Source: Bacillota bacterium (GTDB lineage: Bacteria; Bacillota; Clostridia; Christensenellales; Christensenellaceae). From it: DNA of 64,000 nucleotides. Below are positions 17,532 to 25,210 of the stretch, piece after piece (the stretch's first letter is position 1; each line of letters starts with the position of its first letter). Below the pieces are notes generated by a model. It did no database searches. It was not told the DNA's origin and was given only the letters and a program-made list of their open reading frames with translations. The translations under genes were made by a program, and so were the position numbers. The stretch spans positions 62,001 through 126,000 of the forward strand of contig JAEWMJ010000057.1 in assembly GCA_023393165.1 (NCBI GenBank), read 5' to 3'.

Positions 17532-17708
17532 ATGAAACAAAAATACAGCGGCCTGGAAAGTCTAATCCAGAAAGATCAGGACGCCGCAAGATATTTTGCG
17601 TCTCTGCCCGATTACGTAAAAAGCAGCATAACCCAGCGCAGCAGCCATATCAATTCGATTGAAAGCCTCAAGGATTATGCGGAAAACCTTTTACGCGGAG
17701 ACGACTGA
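17532..17708 (+). CDS. Small conserved hypothetical protein (58 residues)
   Basis: A 58-residue soluble protein beginning MKQKYSGLESLIQKDQDA and ending YAENLLRGDD. A strong AGGAGGT ribosome site lies 11 bases upstream and a terminator hairpin follows 28 bases after the stop, so it is an independent expressed gene. The middle (FASLPDYVKSSITQRSSHIN) looks like two short helices. I believe similar small proteins are common in Clostridia but cannot state a function. The purine-rich start and codon use match its neighbours. Confidence 0.75.
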   Translation: MKQKYSGLESLIQKDQDAARYFASLPDYVKSSITQRSSHINSIESLKDYAENLLRGDD

Positions 17709-17735
17709 TGAAAGCGCCGTTCCGGACTCAATCCC

Positions 17736-17754
17736 ATGCCCCTTTTTGGGGCAT
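17736..17754 (+). terminator. Terminator of the 58-residue gene
   Basis: ATGCCCC TTTTT GGGGCAT hairpin with a perfect seven-base stem, followed by TTCTAATTT. The weak T-run lowers the score slightly. Confidence 0.65.
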
Positions 17755-17815
17755 TTCTAATTTAAGGCAATACTCTTTTTTGTTTATTTATGATGAATAT
17801 CTGTTATATTAATAT

Positions 17816-18091
17816 TAGCCTCAGTTGACAAAGCAGTAAACGCCCTAAGGGGCATCTATCCGCCCCTGGCGGTGTTCTCGTCCTCGCTTTGCAACCAGCA
17901 AAGCTTCGTCCTGCGGCCTTGCCGGGAACGAATATCTATCCCTTAGGGTTGAAGAGTTTACAGCCGGGCAATTTGTGTCAGGGCAAGGCAGACGACCGAA
18001 GGCATGGCGGATCCCATGGCGAGGGAAACTAACGCGGCCATGGCGCGAATGGCCCGCTGCAAACCATTTATTACCTTGTCAACTGAGGCTA
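17816..18091. mobile_element. MITE-like repeat family 2, copy B
   Basis: A 276-bp element starting TAGCCTCAGTTGACAA and ending with its exact complement, bounded by TA on both sides. It is inverted relative to the copy at 11101-11271 and carries about 100 extra bases near its right end (from about 17960 to 18060). No transposase is encoded. The reading frame that crosses its right end into the next gene is fortuitous. Confidence 0.85.
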
Positions 18092-18130
18092 CATGCAAAG
18101 CATGAATTTAATTTACGGCTGGTGAATCAT

Positions 18131-18403
18131 ATGGCAGTGAAGTTTTGTCCGGGCGCCGCCAATATCAGCGGAACGCCCACATTAAAAATCAAAAAGTGCC
18201 CCTCGTGCGGGAACGAAGTGGAATTATTCTCCACGGATACGCAGATGGAATGCGAAAAATGCGGGTTTATCGTATACAACAACATCCAGTCCTGCATCCG
18301 CTGGTGCAGCCATGCCCGGGAATGCGTGGGAGACGAAATGTACGAAAAATTAATGAACGCGGATAATGTGGATGTGATCGAAAGTCCGCTGTACCATAAA
18401 TAA
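18131..18403 (+). CDS. Small cysteine-rich zinc-ribbon protein
   Basis: A 90-residue protein beginning MAVKFCPGAANISGTPTL. A zinc ribbon is formed by KKCPSCGNEVE ... ECEKCGFIVYN, followed by SCIRWCSHARECVGDEMYE with three more cysteines, so it may hold a second metal or an iron-sulfur site. The ATG at 18131 is 40 bases after the end of a MITE-like copy, and the ribosome site is weak (GGTGA). The element may have replaced its native promoter. The family is conserved in appearance, but the function is unknown. Confidence 0.78.
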   Translation: MAVKFCPGAANISGTPTLKIKKCPSCGNEVELFSTDTQMECEKCGFIVYNNIQSCIRWCSHARECVGDEMYEKLMNADNVDVIESPLYHK

Positions 18404-18416
18404 CTATTTTAAACAA

Positions 18417-18694
18417 AGGTTGCTGAAAAGACTTACTACCCTACCCCAAAAATCTACGATTTTTCGGGGACCCCGGCCAGGCGCTTTGAGCATTGCGACA
18501 CAAGCGCAGTACAATCCTACGCTGAGGAGAGCGAAGACGACCGCCGCCGTGGCGGAAAAAGGGAAGCGAACGCTCACTGAACGCGAGATGAATACAAGCG
18601 CTATTCCCCCAAAAACAACTTACGCGCAGTATGAATCCGCTGTGAAATGGGAAGGGTGGAAAAGCAACGCGGTAGTAGGGCTTTATCAGCAGCC
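18417..18694. mobile_element. MITE-like repeat family 1, copy 2
   Basis: A 278-bp copy with recognisable ends AGGTTGCTGAAAA and TTTATCAGCAGCCT. It carries an extra insert of about 50 bp (18430-18480) containing a palindrome around AAAAATC...GATTTTT. It is immediately followed by a GCCGGG...CCCGGC hairpin (18706-18726). It lies 14 bases after the zinc-ribbon stop codon and may supply its 3' end. Confidence 0.82.
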
Positions 18695-18756
18695 TGAGTA
18701 CGCAAAAGCCGGGGGTGTGCCCGGCCTCTGCGTTTATTCTGCCATGCTTTAGAATT

Positions 18757-18834
18757 ATAGTTCTGTCTTTCTCAAATAGTTGCGTCTTTCTTCAATAGTT
18801 CTGCCATTCTTCAATAGTTCCGCCATTCAAATCA
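18757..18834. repeat. Four imperfect tandem repeats of 19 bp
   Basis: Units begin ATAGTTCTG or ATAGTTGCG at 18757, 18776, 18795 and 18814, and continue TCTTTC or CCATTC then TTCA. A degraded fifth unit follows. It is non-coding, between the repeat element and the end of the transglutaminase gene. Confidence 0.75.
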
Positions 18835-18869
18835 AGCTCTGTCATTCTTATCTGTCAAATTTATATTCT

Positions 18870-18889
18870 GTTTTGCCATGGTGCAAAAC
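18870..18889 (-). terminator. Hairpin after the transglutaminase gene
   Basis: GTTTTGC / GCAAAAC stem with a six-base loop, ten bases beyond the stop codon on the minus strand. It has no clear T-run, so it may be a processing or weak termination site. Confidence 0.4.
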
Positions 18890-18899
18890 GGAATCACTT

Positions 18900-19832
18900 C
18901 TAAAAATACTTTTCCGCACGGTAGAGTCCGGCGTCTTTTTCCATTGTGTAAGGCTGGCCGTTCTGCCTTAAAACCGAATCCCAGGTTGCGTCCAGAGTGA
19001 TCCACCGGCCATTAATCAACGCCTGGTTCCACGCGTGATAGCTTTCGGCGTCCGACCGGTAGCCCATCAGCAGTTTCGCGGGGATACCGGCCTCCCGAAG
19101 CAAGGAGGCCATAACCGCCGCATAGTCATAACAGATACCTTTTTTGCCATACAGTACGGTGTCAATGTCGGGTATATATGCCGGGTCAATACGATTGACC
19201 TCGTCATAATCGTATGTTATATTTCCAACGACATACCGGTAAATCGCATCCAATTTATCCATATCGCTGCGCGCATTTTGCGTGAGCTTCGCCGCAAGCC
19301 CCATGGAACCGACAGAGTTCTCAAAATTTACGATCTGGCTGGATGACAGGTAAACATCGTTTTCATTTTCCAGCGCGACCGTGAGATCACGGCTATAAAG
19401 CCTTGCATAATCCGTGCCGCTGATATTCTGGTAAAGTTCGATCCGGTATGTGCCGCTTCCCATCTGCATGGGCACCTTAATCATCTGGCCCGGCCTGATG
19501 TTGTAATAAACGGCGTTTTCACCCAGACTCACCTTGACCTTTAATTTTTGATTGCCTTCAACATTCGCCTGAATGCCTATGATCCCCTTGCCGGCCAGAT
19601 TGGCGTTAACAGTAACGCTGCCGTTCTGCAAGGAAGTAGTATCCACGCTTCCGCCATTGTCAAACGTTTCTTTGGCGCCGGCAACGGAGGTTTGCCCGGC
19701 CAAAGGCAATTGCTCATGGATGGTGACGAGTTCCGAGCCTTTCGTTTGGGAAGAACAAGCAACGGATAACAGCAGTGCGATGAATACAAGCCCGACTAAG
19801 ACGATCTTTTTAAGCAATCCGTTCCTTTTCAT
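18900..19832 (-). CDS. Transglutaminase-like domain lipoprotein
   Basis: A 310-residue exported lipoprotein. The signal peptide is MKRNGLLKK plus a hydrophobic stretch ending LLSVACSSQ (lipobox Cys at residue about 25). The C-terminal half is a transglutaminase-like cysteine-protease fold: Cys in GKKGICYDYAAVMASLL, His in SYHAWNQALING and Asp in ITLDATWDSVL form the expected triad. The middle is a beta-rich domain. The ATG at 19832 has AAGGAAG directly after the third c-di-GMP aptamer. Expression is therefore probably set by c-di-GMP. It could cross-link or cleave surface proteins; the neighbouring giant MBG protein is an obvious candidate partner, by inference only. Confidence 0.9.
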   Translation of the reverse strand: MKRNGLLKKIVLVGLVFIALLLSVACSSQTKGSELVTIHEQLPLAGQTSVAGAKETFDNGGSVDTTSLQNGSVTVNANLAGKGIIGIQANVEGNQKLKVKVSLGENAVYYNIRPGQMIKVPMQMGSGTYRIELYQNISGTDYARLYSRDLTVALENENDVYLSSSQIVNFENSVGSMGLAAKLTQNARSDMDKLDAIYRYVVGNITYDYDEVNRIDPAYIPDIDTVLYGKKGICYDYAAVMASLLREAGIPAKLLMGYRSDAESYHAWNQALINGRWITLDATWDSVLRQNGQPYTMEKDAGLYRAEKYF

Positions 19833-19847
19833 GAAGACTACTTCCTT

Positions 19848-19935
19848 TCGGTAGCCAGGCTGCCATGCGCGGACTTTCGCGTTTAGGCCCTGTGGCTTTG
19901 CGCCGCCGGATTTCCCCGGTTTTGCCTTTATCGCT
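19848..19935 (-). promoter_or_regulatory. c-di-GMP-I (GEMM) riboswitch, gene-proximal of three
   Basis: The minus strand carries the class I core in order: AAAGGCAAAACC, a CCGGGGAAATCCGG hairpin with GAAA tetraloop, CGGCGCAAAGCC, GGGCCTAA, ATGGCAGCC and GGCTACCG. It ends about eight bases before the AAGGAAG ribosome site of the transglutaminase gene and no terminator intervenes, so translational control is likely. Confidence 0.9.
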
Positions 19936-20014
19936 TGAAGCATCCCGCAGTGCGGGACTTTACGGAGCCCCCGGAAAAACTCAAATCTCCCGGGGCGGTG
20001 TGAAAGAAACTTAT

Positions 20015-20046
20015 GAAAAAAGCTTCTCCGTATTGAAAGGGAAGCA
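20015..20046 (-). terminator. Riboswitch-associated terminator between aptamers 2 and 3
   Basis: Minus strand TGCTTCCC...GAGAAGC followed by TTTTTTC. The left arm GCTTCCCTTTC can alternatively pair with GAAAGGAAAGC at the end of aptamer 2, giving an antiterminator. Confidence 0.75.
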
Positions 20047-20068
20047 TTCAGAAACCGTCTTGCTTTCC

Positions 20069-20155
20069 TTTCGGCGGCTGGCTGCCTTATGCCTTTTTGG
20101 CACTTAGGCCCTGTAGCTTTGCGTCGCCGGATTTCCCCGGTTTTGCCTTTATCGC
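20069..20155 (-). promoter_or_regulatory. c-di-GMP-I (GEMM) riboswitch, middle of three
   Basis: Same core as its neighbours: AAAGGCAAAACC, a GAAA-capped CCGG hairpin, CGACGCAAAGCT, AGGGCCTAA, AAGGCAGCC, and an end CCGAAAGG. It is followed by its own intrinsic terminator. Confidence 0.9.
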
Positions 20156-20193
20156 TGGATTATTTCGCAATATTTAGTTTGGTTTGGAAGCCA

Positions 20194-20230
20194 TGAAAAA
20201 AAGCTTCCTTATTTTTGAAAGGGAAGCTTT
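20194..20230 (-). terminator. Riboswitch-associated terminator between aptamers 1 and 2
   Basis: Minus strand AAAGCTTCCC, a loop, then GGAAGCTTTTTTTC. GAAAGGAAAGC at the 3' edge of aptamer 1 is complementary to the left arm, so aptamer folding and terminator formation can be linked. Confidence 0.82.
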
Positions 20231-20261
20231 AAAAGACATTCTTTATGCAAATTGCTTTCCT

Positions 20262-20348
20262 TTCGGTAACTGGCTGCCATATGCCTTCCGGCAATCAGGC
20301 CCTGTAGCTTTGCGTCCCCGGGTTTCCCTCGGGTTTGCCTTTATCGTT
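20262..20348 (-). promoter_or_regulatory. c-di-GMP-I (GEMM) riboswitch, promoter-proximal of three
   Basis: Minus strand AAAGGCAAACCC, a hairpin with GAGGGAAAC-type loop, GGGGACGCAAAGCT, AGGGCCTGA, ATGGCAGCC, GTTACCG. All positions expected for a GEMM-I core are present. It lies directly downstream of a consensus promoter. Confidence 0.9.
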
Positions 20349-20369
20349 GAATCATTGTTTTACGCCTTT

Positions 20370-20398
20370 ATAATAGATAATTTTATTTGTTCTGTCAA
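20370..20398 (-). promoter_or_regulatory. Promoter of the triple-riboswitch transcript
   Basis: Minus strand: perfect TTGACA (20398-20393), 17-base spacer, TATTAT (20375-20370). Transcription would start just before aptamer 1, giving a leader of about 530 bases before the transglutaminase ATG. Confidence 0.8.
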
Positions 20399-20445
20399 CA
20401 CTTTTTCTACAAATTTTTTACTTTTTCGCTAATTTTCGGGGTATG

Positions 20446-20472
20446 AAAAAGGCCGCTGTCGCGGCCTTTTTT
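20446..20472 (-). terminator. Terminator of the MBG surface-protein gene
   Basis: A symmetrical hairpin AAGGCCGC...GCGGCCTT with A-run and T-run on either side, 16 bases after the stop codon. It works in either direction and insulates the riboswitch promoter. Confidence 0.88.
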
Positions 20473-20487
20473 AATCAACTTTTTCGA

Positions 20488-23400
20488 TTAACCATTTTCT
20501 TGCTCTCTGCGTTTTTTCCGGAGCAGGAAGAACAGCCAGAACAGGAATCCCGCAACTCCCGCCGCGATCAGTATCCAAGCCCACATGGGCATTCCCTGCT
20601 GTACTTGGGGAGCGGCCTGGGGAGTCTCATTCTCGCTGATAGTTTCAGTCGGCTGACTGCTGGGCGAGGGCGAGACGCTTTGAGAAGGCGCTGCTTCCGG
20701 AGGGTTTTCTTCAGGTATTGTTGTGGGAGAAGGAGGCGCTACCGTCGGCGCTGCTGCAGGAGCTGCCGCAACAGGCGTAAAGAGCGCTGTTATCGTAAGA
20801 TCCGAGGTGACTTTATCATATGCGATGCTCCATCCCGCAAACGTGTAGCCGGGACGCGCCGGATTGGCGGGAGCCGTTGCCGCGTTGTTTTCGTCCACCC
20901 ACTGCACTTTGAGCAATGTGCCGTCGTAATTCATGAATGCCACCCTGTACACCGGCGCAGGCGCGGCGTTCACTTTCAGCGTGCCGGCCGCAAACGTGAT
21001 GGCATAATTCGCAGAACTCAGGCCGCCGGGCGTAATCGCATATGTACCGACCGGGCTGCCTTTTGCGTAACCGCAGTCAAAGGTAAGCGCACCGTCAAGG
21101 CCGGCCGGGTTGTCGCCGTTCACAAAACCGCTGTAACTGGCCGTATAAGCTGGCGCGGCATCGCCGTATGTAAGAACTTCGTCATTCCCGGTTACTGTAA
21201 GGGGCGCCTTGTCTACCGTCAGCGTTCCGGGCACATACGTGATTGTATAGTTTTGGGATTCAAGCCCGCCGGCGTTGATCGTATAGGCGCCGGCCGGACC
21301 CATTGCCGCATAGCCGCTGTCAAGAGACAGTGTTCCGGTAAGATCGCTTTCATCGTCGCCTGCGACAAATCCGCTGTAGGTTGCCGTATACGCCGGTACG
21401 GCGCCGCCGTAAGTGATGGATTTATCGTCCGCAGTTATTTTGAGTTCAGCCTTGCCGACAGTCAGCGTACCGTCTTTAAAAATAATGTTATAGTTATCCG
21501 AGGTAAGCCCCTCAGGTTTGATTGTATAACCGCCTGCCGGAGAACCAGCCGAATATGCGCATTCAAACGCCAGCGCGCCGCCAAGGCTGCCTGCATCCTC
21601 GCCTGTAATAAACCCGGAGTAATCTGCGTCAAATGCCGGCGCATCATCCCCGTATGTTACGGATTTGTTTTGGGCCAAAACCGTCAGATCCATCTTGTCC
21701 ACCGTCAGGGTGCCAGGCATATACGAAATCTCGTAGTTGCTCCAGCTCAGCCCCGCGGGAGTGATCGAATAATCGGCAACCGGACTTCCCGCCGCATAGG
21801 TGCATATGAAGTTCAATGAATCTGTTCCAAGAGCGGTTTCATTGTCGCTGCCCACAAACCCGCTGTAAGTAACGGTAAATGCGGGAGCCGCCTGACCGTA
21901 GACAGTATTTTTATTTTCTGCCGTTACCGTAAGCGGAGCCTTTGCGATTTTAACATCAGCTTGTCCTTCATAGGTTATATAATTGGCTCTCTCCACCCTC
22001 ACGTATACGGTTTCGCCTGCCGTTACATTCGTATAGGTGGGCTTTGCGCTGTCATAGGTCACGCCGTCTGTGCTGTATGTGATTGCTGTACCCGTCATAT
22101 CGCCGCTGAATGTGACGCTGTGCGCCGCTCCGTCATAAACGCCGTCGTAGCCGTTCACCGCGATATCCTGCGGCGCAGGGTTAACCGTCAGCGTACCTTT
22201 GGCAAAGTTGATCTGGTAGTTTGACCAGTCGAGTCCTTTCGGCCATATTTCGTATGTGCCAACCACACTGCCCGCAGAATACAGGCAATCGAACGCCAGC
22301 TCAGATGTGCCGAGCGCAGCCGCATTATCTCCTCCTACAAATCCGCTGTATTGCACCGTATATGCAGGCGCATCAGCCCCGAAGGCAACGGTCTGGTCAT
22401 CCGCGGTCACCGTAAGAGGCGCCTTTGTGATTGTTACCGCCGCTGAAGTGGTATAGGGTAAATAGTTTGCTCTTTCAACCCTGACATAAACGGTTTGACC
22501 GGCTGTCACGTCCTTGAAGAAGGGCTGTGCGGGCAGGTATGTCGCGCCGCCGTCAGTGCTGTAAGTCACCGTATCGCCGGGCAGCGAACCTACCGTAACG
22601 CTGTGCTCAAGTCCGTCGTATACGCCGGTGTAACCCGTTACCGGAACAGTCATGCCGGCTTCGTTCACAATCACCTTGCCGTCCGCATATGCGATCTCAT
22701 AATTGCCGGATGCAGCGCCATATGGGGAAATCGCATATTCACCGACACTGCTCGAAGTGGAATAGGAGCAGTTGAATGCCACCGGACTCACCAGGCTGCC
22801 TGCATCATCGCCTCCGACAAAGCCGTCGTAACGCGCGGTATAACCCGGAACCGGGTCGCCGTAAGCAACCGTGAAATTATTTGCCGTTATGACCAGCGGG
22901 GCTTTGGTAATCTTAACCGTTGCCGAAGTGGTATAAGGCTCATAATTCGGCCTTTCAACCTTCACCCATAGGGTTATGCCGCTGTCGGGCGTCACATCCC
23001 TGTATTCGGGTTTTGTAGCGCTGTAAGTCACGTTGTCCGTGCTGTATGTTACAGTGTCCCCGGACTGAGAACCGACGTTCACACTATGATAGGCTCCGTC
23101 GTAAATGCCTGAATATCCGGTTACCGGAACCGTCATTGTTGCCGGCGTAACTGTCAGCGTACCGTCTACAAACTGTATTTCATAATTTCCGGAAGAAAGA
23201 CCCTTAGGCGTGATCTTATACGTTCCGACCGGACTTGTGGGCGTATAGGCGCAGGTAAATCCCAAGCTGCCTGTCAGGTTGCCCGGGCCCTCGCCCGCTG
23301 CAAACTCACCGTAATCCACCGAATACGCCGGAACCGAACTTCCGTAGGATACGGACTCGTTCCTGGCAGTTACGGTAAGCGGTTTCTTTGTAATCTGTAC

Positions 23401-24924
23401 GGTCGCCGAACCTATATAAGGCAGGTAATCTGTTTTGGAAACCCTTACTGTTACTGTCTGGGTGGATACATTTTTGAACGTGGGATTTGCGGCGCTGTAT
23501 GTCAAGCCGCCGTCCGTGCTGTACTCAACCGTAAGGCCCGTCAGATTGCCGCTCACAGCTACGCTGTGCTGCAGCCCGTCATAAGGAACGTCGCATCCCG
23601 TCACCGTAATGCCGCTCACGGTTAATTGATTGTAGGAAGCGGTAATCGTCATATTGTGTTTTAAGTTGGACAGATCCGCCGCGCTGCCGCTGTCGTACAC
23701 CCATCCTGTAAACTCGTATCCATTTTTGGCGGGATTGCCGGGGATTTGTCCGGTTATGTTGCTGCCGTAGTCGGCAGTCACAGTTTTATCCGGGGTTCCG
23801 TTGCCAAATTTCCAGGTAACGGTGAATTGCTGCTTGCCGAATACCGCCCGGTATTCGTTCAGCATCCCAACAGTGATTACCGGATCGGTCTGTTTCCAAA
23901 CCCAATTGGGCCAGCTTCCCGTGGCTTCTTCCCAGTATTTGAACTCATAGCCTTCCGTAGTCGGGGTGGGCAGGGCGTCCATCAGGTTAACCTGCGAACC
24001 ATGCGGATAAAAGCCGTCCAGATCGTGTCCCAACGTTCCGTTAGCCTGGGCGTCGGTATGCAGGTGCCTGGGTTCGCCTTTAAATATGGCCGTATAGGAG
24101 TTGTTTTCATCAATTCTGATTTGCGTGCCTGAAACCGGCAGTCCCGTTTCGTTATCCAGCCAGTAATCAAAATCGTAATTACCATCCGCATCCGCACCGG
24201 CCCACCAAAGATCGACTACCGTACCGTAGTCATATTTGTCCTTCAGGAGATACCGGGTGGTGATGCTTCCGTGAGGCCCTGCGGTGATCGTCAAGGGATA
24301 CGATTTTACTTCCCAATCGGCATACCATGTTTCATTGCCGGTTACTCTATAGGGAAAGTTGATATCGCTATGAATTCCCAGAAACCCTTTTTGATACCAG
24401 CCTTCAAAATTATATCCTTTTCTTGTCGGGGCAGGCACGTCTCCCGCGTTGATGTTAGTATTATTCTGCCATTGTATTACATAATCAGCCGTACTGTTGT
24501 TAATAGATCCGCCTTCCAGTTTCAATGTAATATTTTTCATCGCCATAGGCGCCATTACCATGCTTTGATACATGACCTGCTGCTCTGATGGGGATGCGCT
24601 CGGCCCTTCCGACGGAGCTATACTCGGCTCCTCCGACGGAGCTATGCTTGGCTCTTCCGACGGAGCTGTACTCGGCTCCTCTGACGGAACTATGCTTGGC
24701 TCTTCCGACGGAGCTGTGCTTGGCTCCTCTGACGGAGCTGTGCTTGGCTCTTCCGACGGAGAGACGCTCGGCTCCTCCGACGGAGCTATGCTTGGCTCCA
24801 CTGAGACTGTTGCGCTGGGGCTTGCCCCTGCTGTTTCTTCATCTGCGAACGCGGCCGCCGGAAAGATCGTTAAGATCAGCGCCAGCGTTACCAGAATTGA
24901 GACCAGTTTCCTTAACTTCACCAT
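20488..24924 (-). CDS. Giant MBG-repeat cell-surface protein with c-di-GMP riboswitch
   Basis: A 1478-residue secreted, membrane-anchored protein. The signal peptide starts MVKLRKLVS and is cleaved near AAAFA-DEE. A stalk of PSEEPS-type repeats (residues about 35-115) follows. Then come InlB/Listeria-Bacteroides-type domains (PTRKGYNFEGWYQKG; PAKNGYEFTGW), seven MBG-type repeats (pattern YGxxxPxYxxxYSGF) interleaved with four YDGxxHSVxxSG domains, a last PARPGYTFAGW domain, a proline/serine linker, and a C-terminal transmembrane helix with the basic tail LLRKKRREQENG. There is no LPxTG motif. AAGGAGGAG precedes the chosen ATG; the upstream ATG lies in the terminator region. It is a probable adhesin or matrix protein. 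Confidence 0.9.
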   Translation of the reverse strand: MVKLRKLVSILVTLALILTIFPAAAFADEETAGASPSATVSVEPSIAPSEEPSVSPSEEPSTAPSEEPSTAPSEEPSIVPSEEPSTAPSEEPSIAPSEEPSIAPSEGPSASPSEQQVMYQSMVMAPMAMKNITLKLEGGSINNSTADYVIQWQNNTNINAGDVPAPTRKGYNFEGWYQKGFLGIHSDINFPYRVTGNETWYADWEVKSYPLTITAGPHGSITTRYLLKDKYDYGTVVDLWWAGADADGNYDFDYWLDNETGLPVSGTQIRIDENNSYTAIFKGEPRHLHTDAQANGTLGHDLDGFYPHGSQVNLMDALPTPTTEGYEFKYWEEATGSWPNWVWKQTDPVITVGMLNEYRAVFGKQQFTVTWKFGNGTPDKTVTADYGSNITGQIPGNPAKNGYEFTGWVYDSGSAADLSNLKHNMTITASYNQLTVSGITVTGCDVPYDGLQHSVAVSGNLTGLTVEYSTDGGLTYSAANPTFKNVSTQTVTVRVSKTDYLPYIGSATVQITKKPLTVTARNESVSYGSSVPAYSVDYGEFAAGEGPGNLTGSLGFTCAYTPTSPVGTYKITPKGLSSGNYEIQFVDGTLTVTPATMTVPVTGYSGIYDGAYHSVNVGSQSGDTVTYSTDNVTYSATKPEYRDVTPDSGITLWVKVERPNYEPYTTSATVKITKAPLVITANNFTVAYGDPVPGYTARYDGFVGGDDAGSLVSPVAFNCSYSTSSSVGEYAISPYGAASGNYEIAYADGKVIVNEAGMTVPVTGYTGVYDGLEHSVTVGSLPGDTVTYSTDGGATYLPAQPFFKDVTAGQTVYVRVERANYLPYTTSAAVTITKAPLTVTADDQTVAFGADAPAYTVQYSGFVGGDNAAALGTSELAFDCLYSAGSVVGTYEIWPKGLDWSNYQINFAKGTLTVNPAPQDIAVNGYDGVYDGAAHSVTFSGDMTGTAITYSTDGVTYDSAKPTYTNVTAGETVYVRVERANYITYEGQADVKIAKAPLTVTAENKNTVYGQAAPAFTVTYSGFVGSDNETALGTDSLNFICTYAAGSPVADYSITPAGLSWSNYEISYMPGTLTVDKMDLTVLAQNKSVTYGDDAPAFDADYSGFITGEDAGSLGGALAFECAYSAGSPAGGYTIKPEGLTSDNYNIIFKDGTLTVGKAELKITADDKSITYGGAVPAYTATYSGFVAGDDESDLTGTLSLDSGYAAMGPAGAYTINAGGLESQNYTITYVPGTLTVDKAPLTVTGNDEVLTYGDAAPAYTASYSGFVNGDNPAGLDGALTFDCGYAKGSPVGTYAITPGGLSSANYAITFAAGTLKVNAAPAPVYRVAFMNYDGTLLKVQWVDENNAATAPANPARPGYTFAGWSIAYDKVTSDLTITALFTPVAAAPAAAPTVAPPSPTTIPEENPPEAAPSQSVSPSPSSQPTETISENETPQAAPQVQQGMPMWAWILIAAGVAGFLFWLFFLLRKKRREQENG
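24596..24800. repeat. Coding minisatellite (PSEEPS stalk)
   Basis: Tandem units of 24 bases (with 12-base half-units such as TCCGACGGAGCT) encode eight-residue PSEEPSTA-type repeats in the surface protein. About eight units are present with T/I/V variation. Such arrays change length easily. Confidence 0.85.
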
Positions 24925-24953
24925 AATCTCCTCCTTAGAATTAAATCTGAAAA

Positions 24954-25005
24954 ACACAAAAAGCTGCTAAGTATTACCCGTTTTTCTGAGTAATCTATAG
25001 CAGCT
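24954..25005 (-). terminator. Expression platform terminator of the fourth c-di-GMP riboswitch
   Basis: Minus strand AGCTGCTA (25005-24998) pairs with TAGCAGCT (24969-24962), with an inner ATTAC/GTAAT stem, followed by TTTTTGTGTTTTT. The left side overlaps the 3' strand of aptamer helix P1 (24999-24992), so the two structures exclude each other. Confidence 0.82.
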
Positions 25006-25081
25006 AAACCACCATTGGGAACCCTTTAGGCTTACAGCTTTGCGTCCTTGCCTTTAAGCAAGTTTGCCTTTTTTATAGATT
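24992..25081 (-). promoter_or_regulatory. c-di-GMP-I (GEMM) riboswitch of the MBG surface protein
   Basis: Minus strand: P1 AATCTATA, AAAAGGCAAACTT, GCTTAAAGGC hairpin, AAGGACGCAAAGCT, AAGCCTAAAGGG, AATGGTGGTTTAGCTG, P1' TATAGATT. The GEMM-I core is clear. A possible promoter, TTGACT near 25199, lies about 110 bases upstream in very A/T-rich DNA. It sits in the interval 24925-25210, which otherwise holds no gene. Confidence 0.88.
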
Positions 25082-25210
25082 TTTATAGATTTTTTTTGAT
25101 TTATATAAATTTATTTTCAATATAACCTATAATAACCGATCTTAATCAATTATTTTTAAGTTTATGCCTATCATAATATAATTTTTTGACACAAGTCAAC
25201 ATTTTATGCG

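Noticed and set aside
17975..18403. A 142-codon version of the zinc-ribbon gene starting inside the repeat element
   Set aside because: The first 52 codons are MITE sequence without family resemblance. The ATG at 18131 gives the expected MAVKFCPGA start.
18757..18834. Possible CRISPR array
   Set aside because: The 19-bp units are directly contiguous without spacers and no cas genes are present, so they are simple tandem repeats.
20488..20560. Sortase-anchored surface protein
   Set aside because: The C terminus has a membrane helix and basic tail but no LPxTG-like motif before it. Membrane anchoring is the better reading.
20443..21819. A 458-codon open frame on the plus strand inside the MBG gene
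   Set aside because: It is antisense to the repeat protein, Arg/Cys rich, without a ribosome site, and its repetitive content mirrors the MBG repeats. It is a shadow of the real gene.
24572..24970. Open frame with repeated SSDGA units on the plus strand
   Set aside because: It is the complement of the PSEEPS stalk repeats and crosses the riboswitch terminator. It is not a gene.
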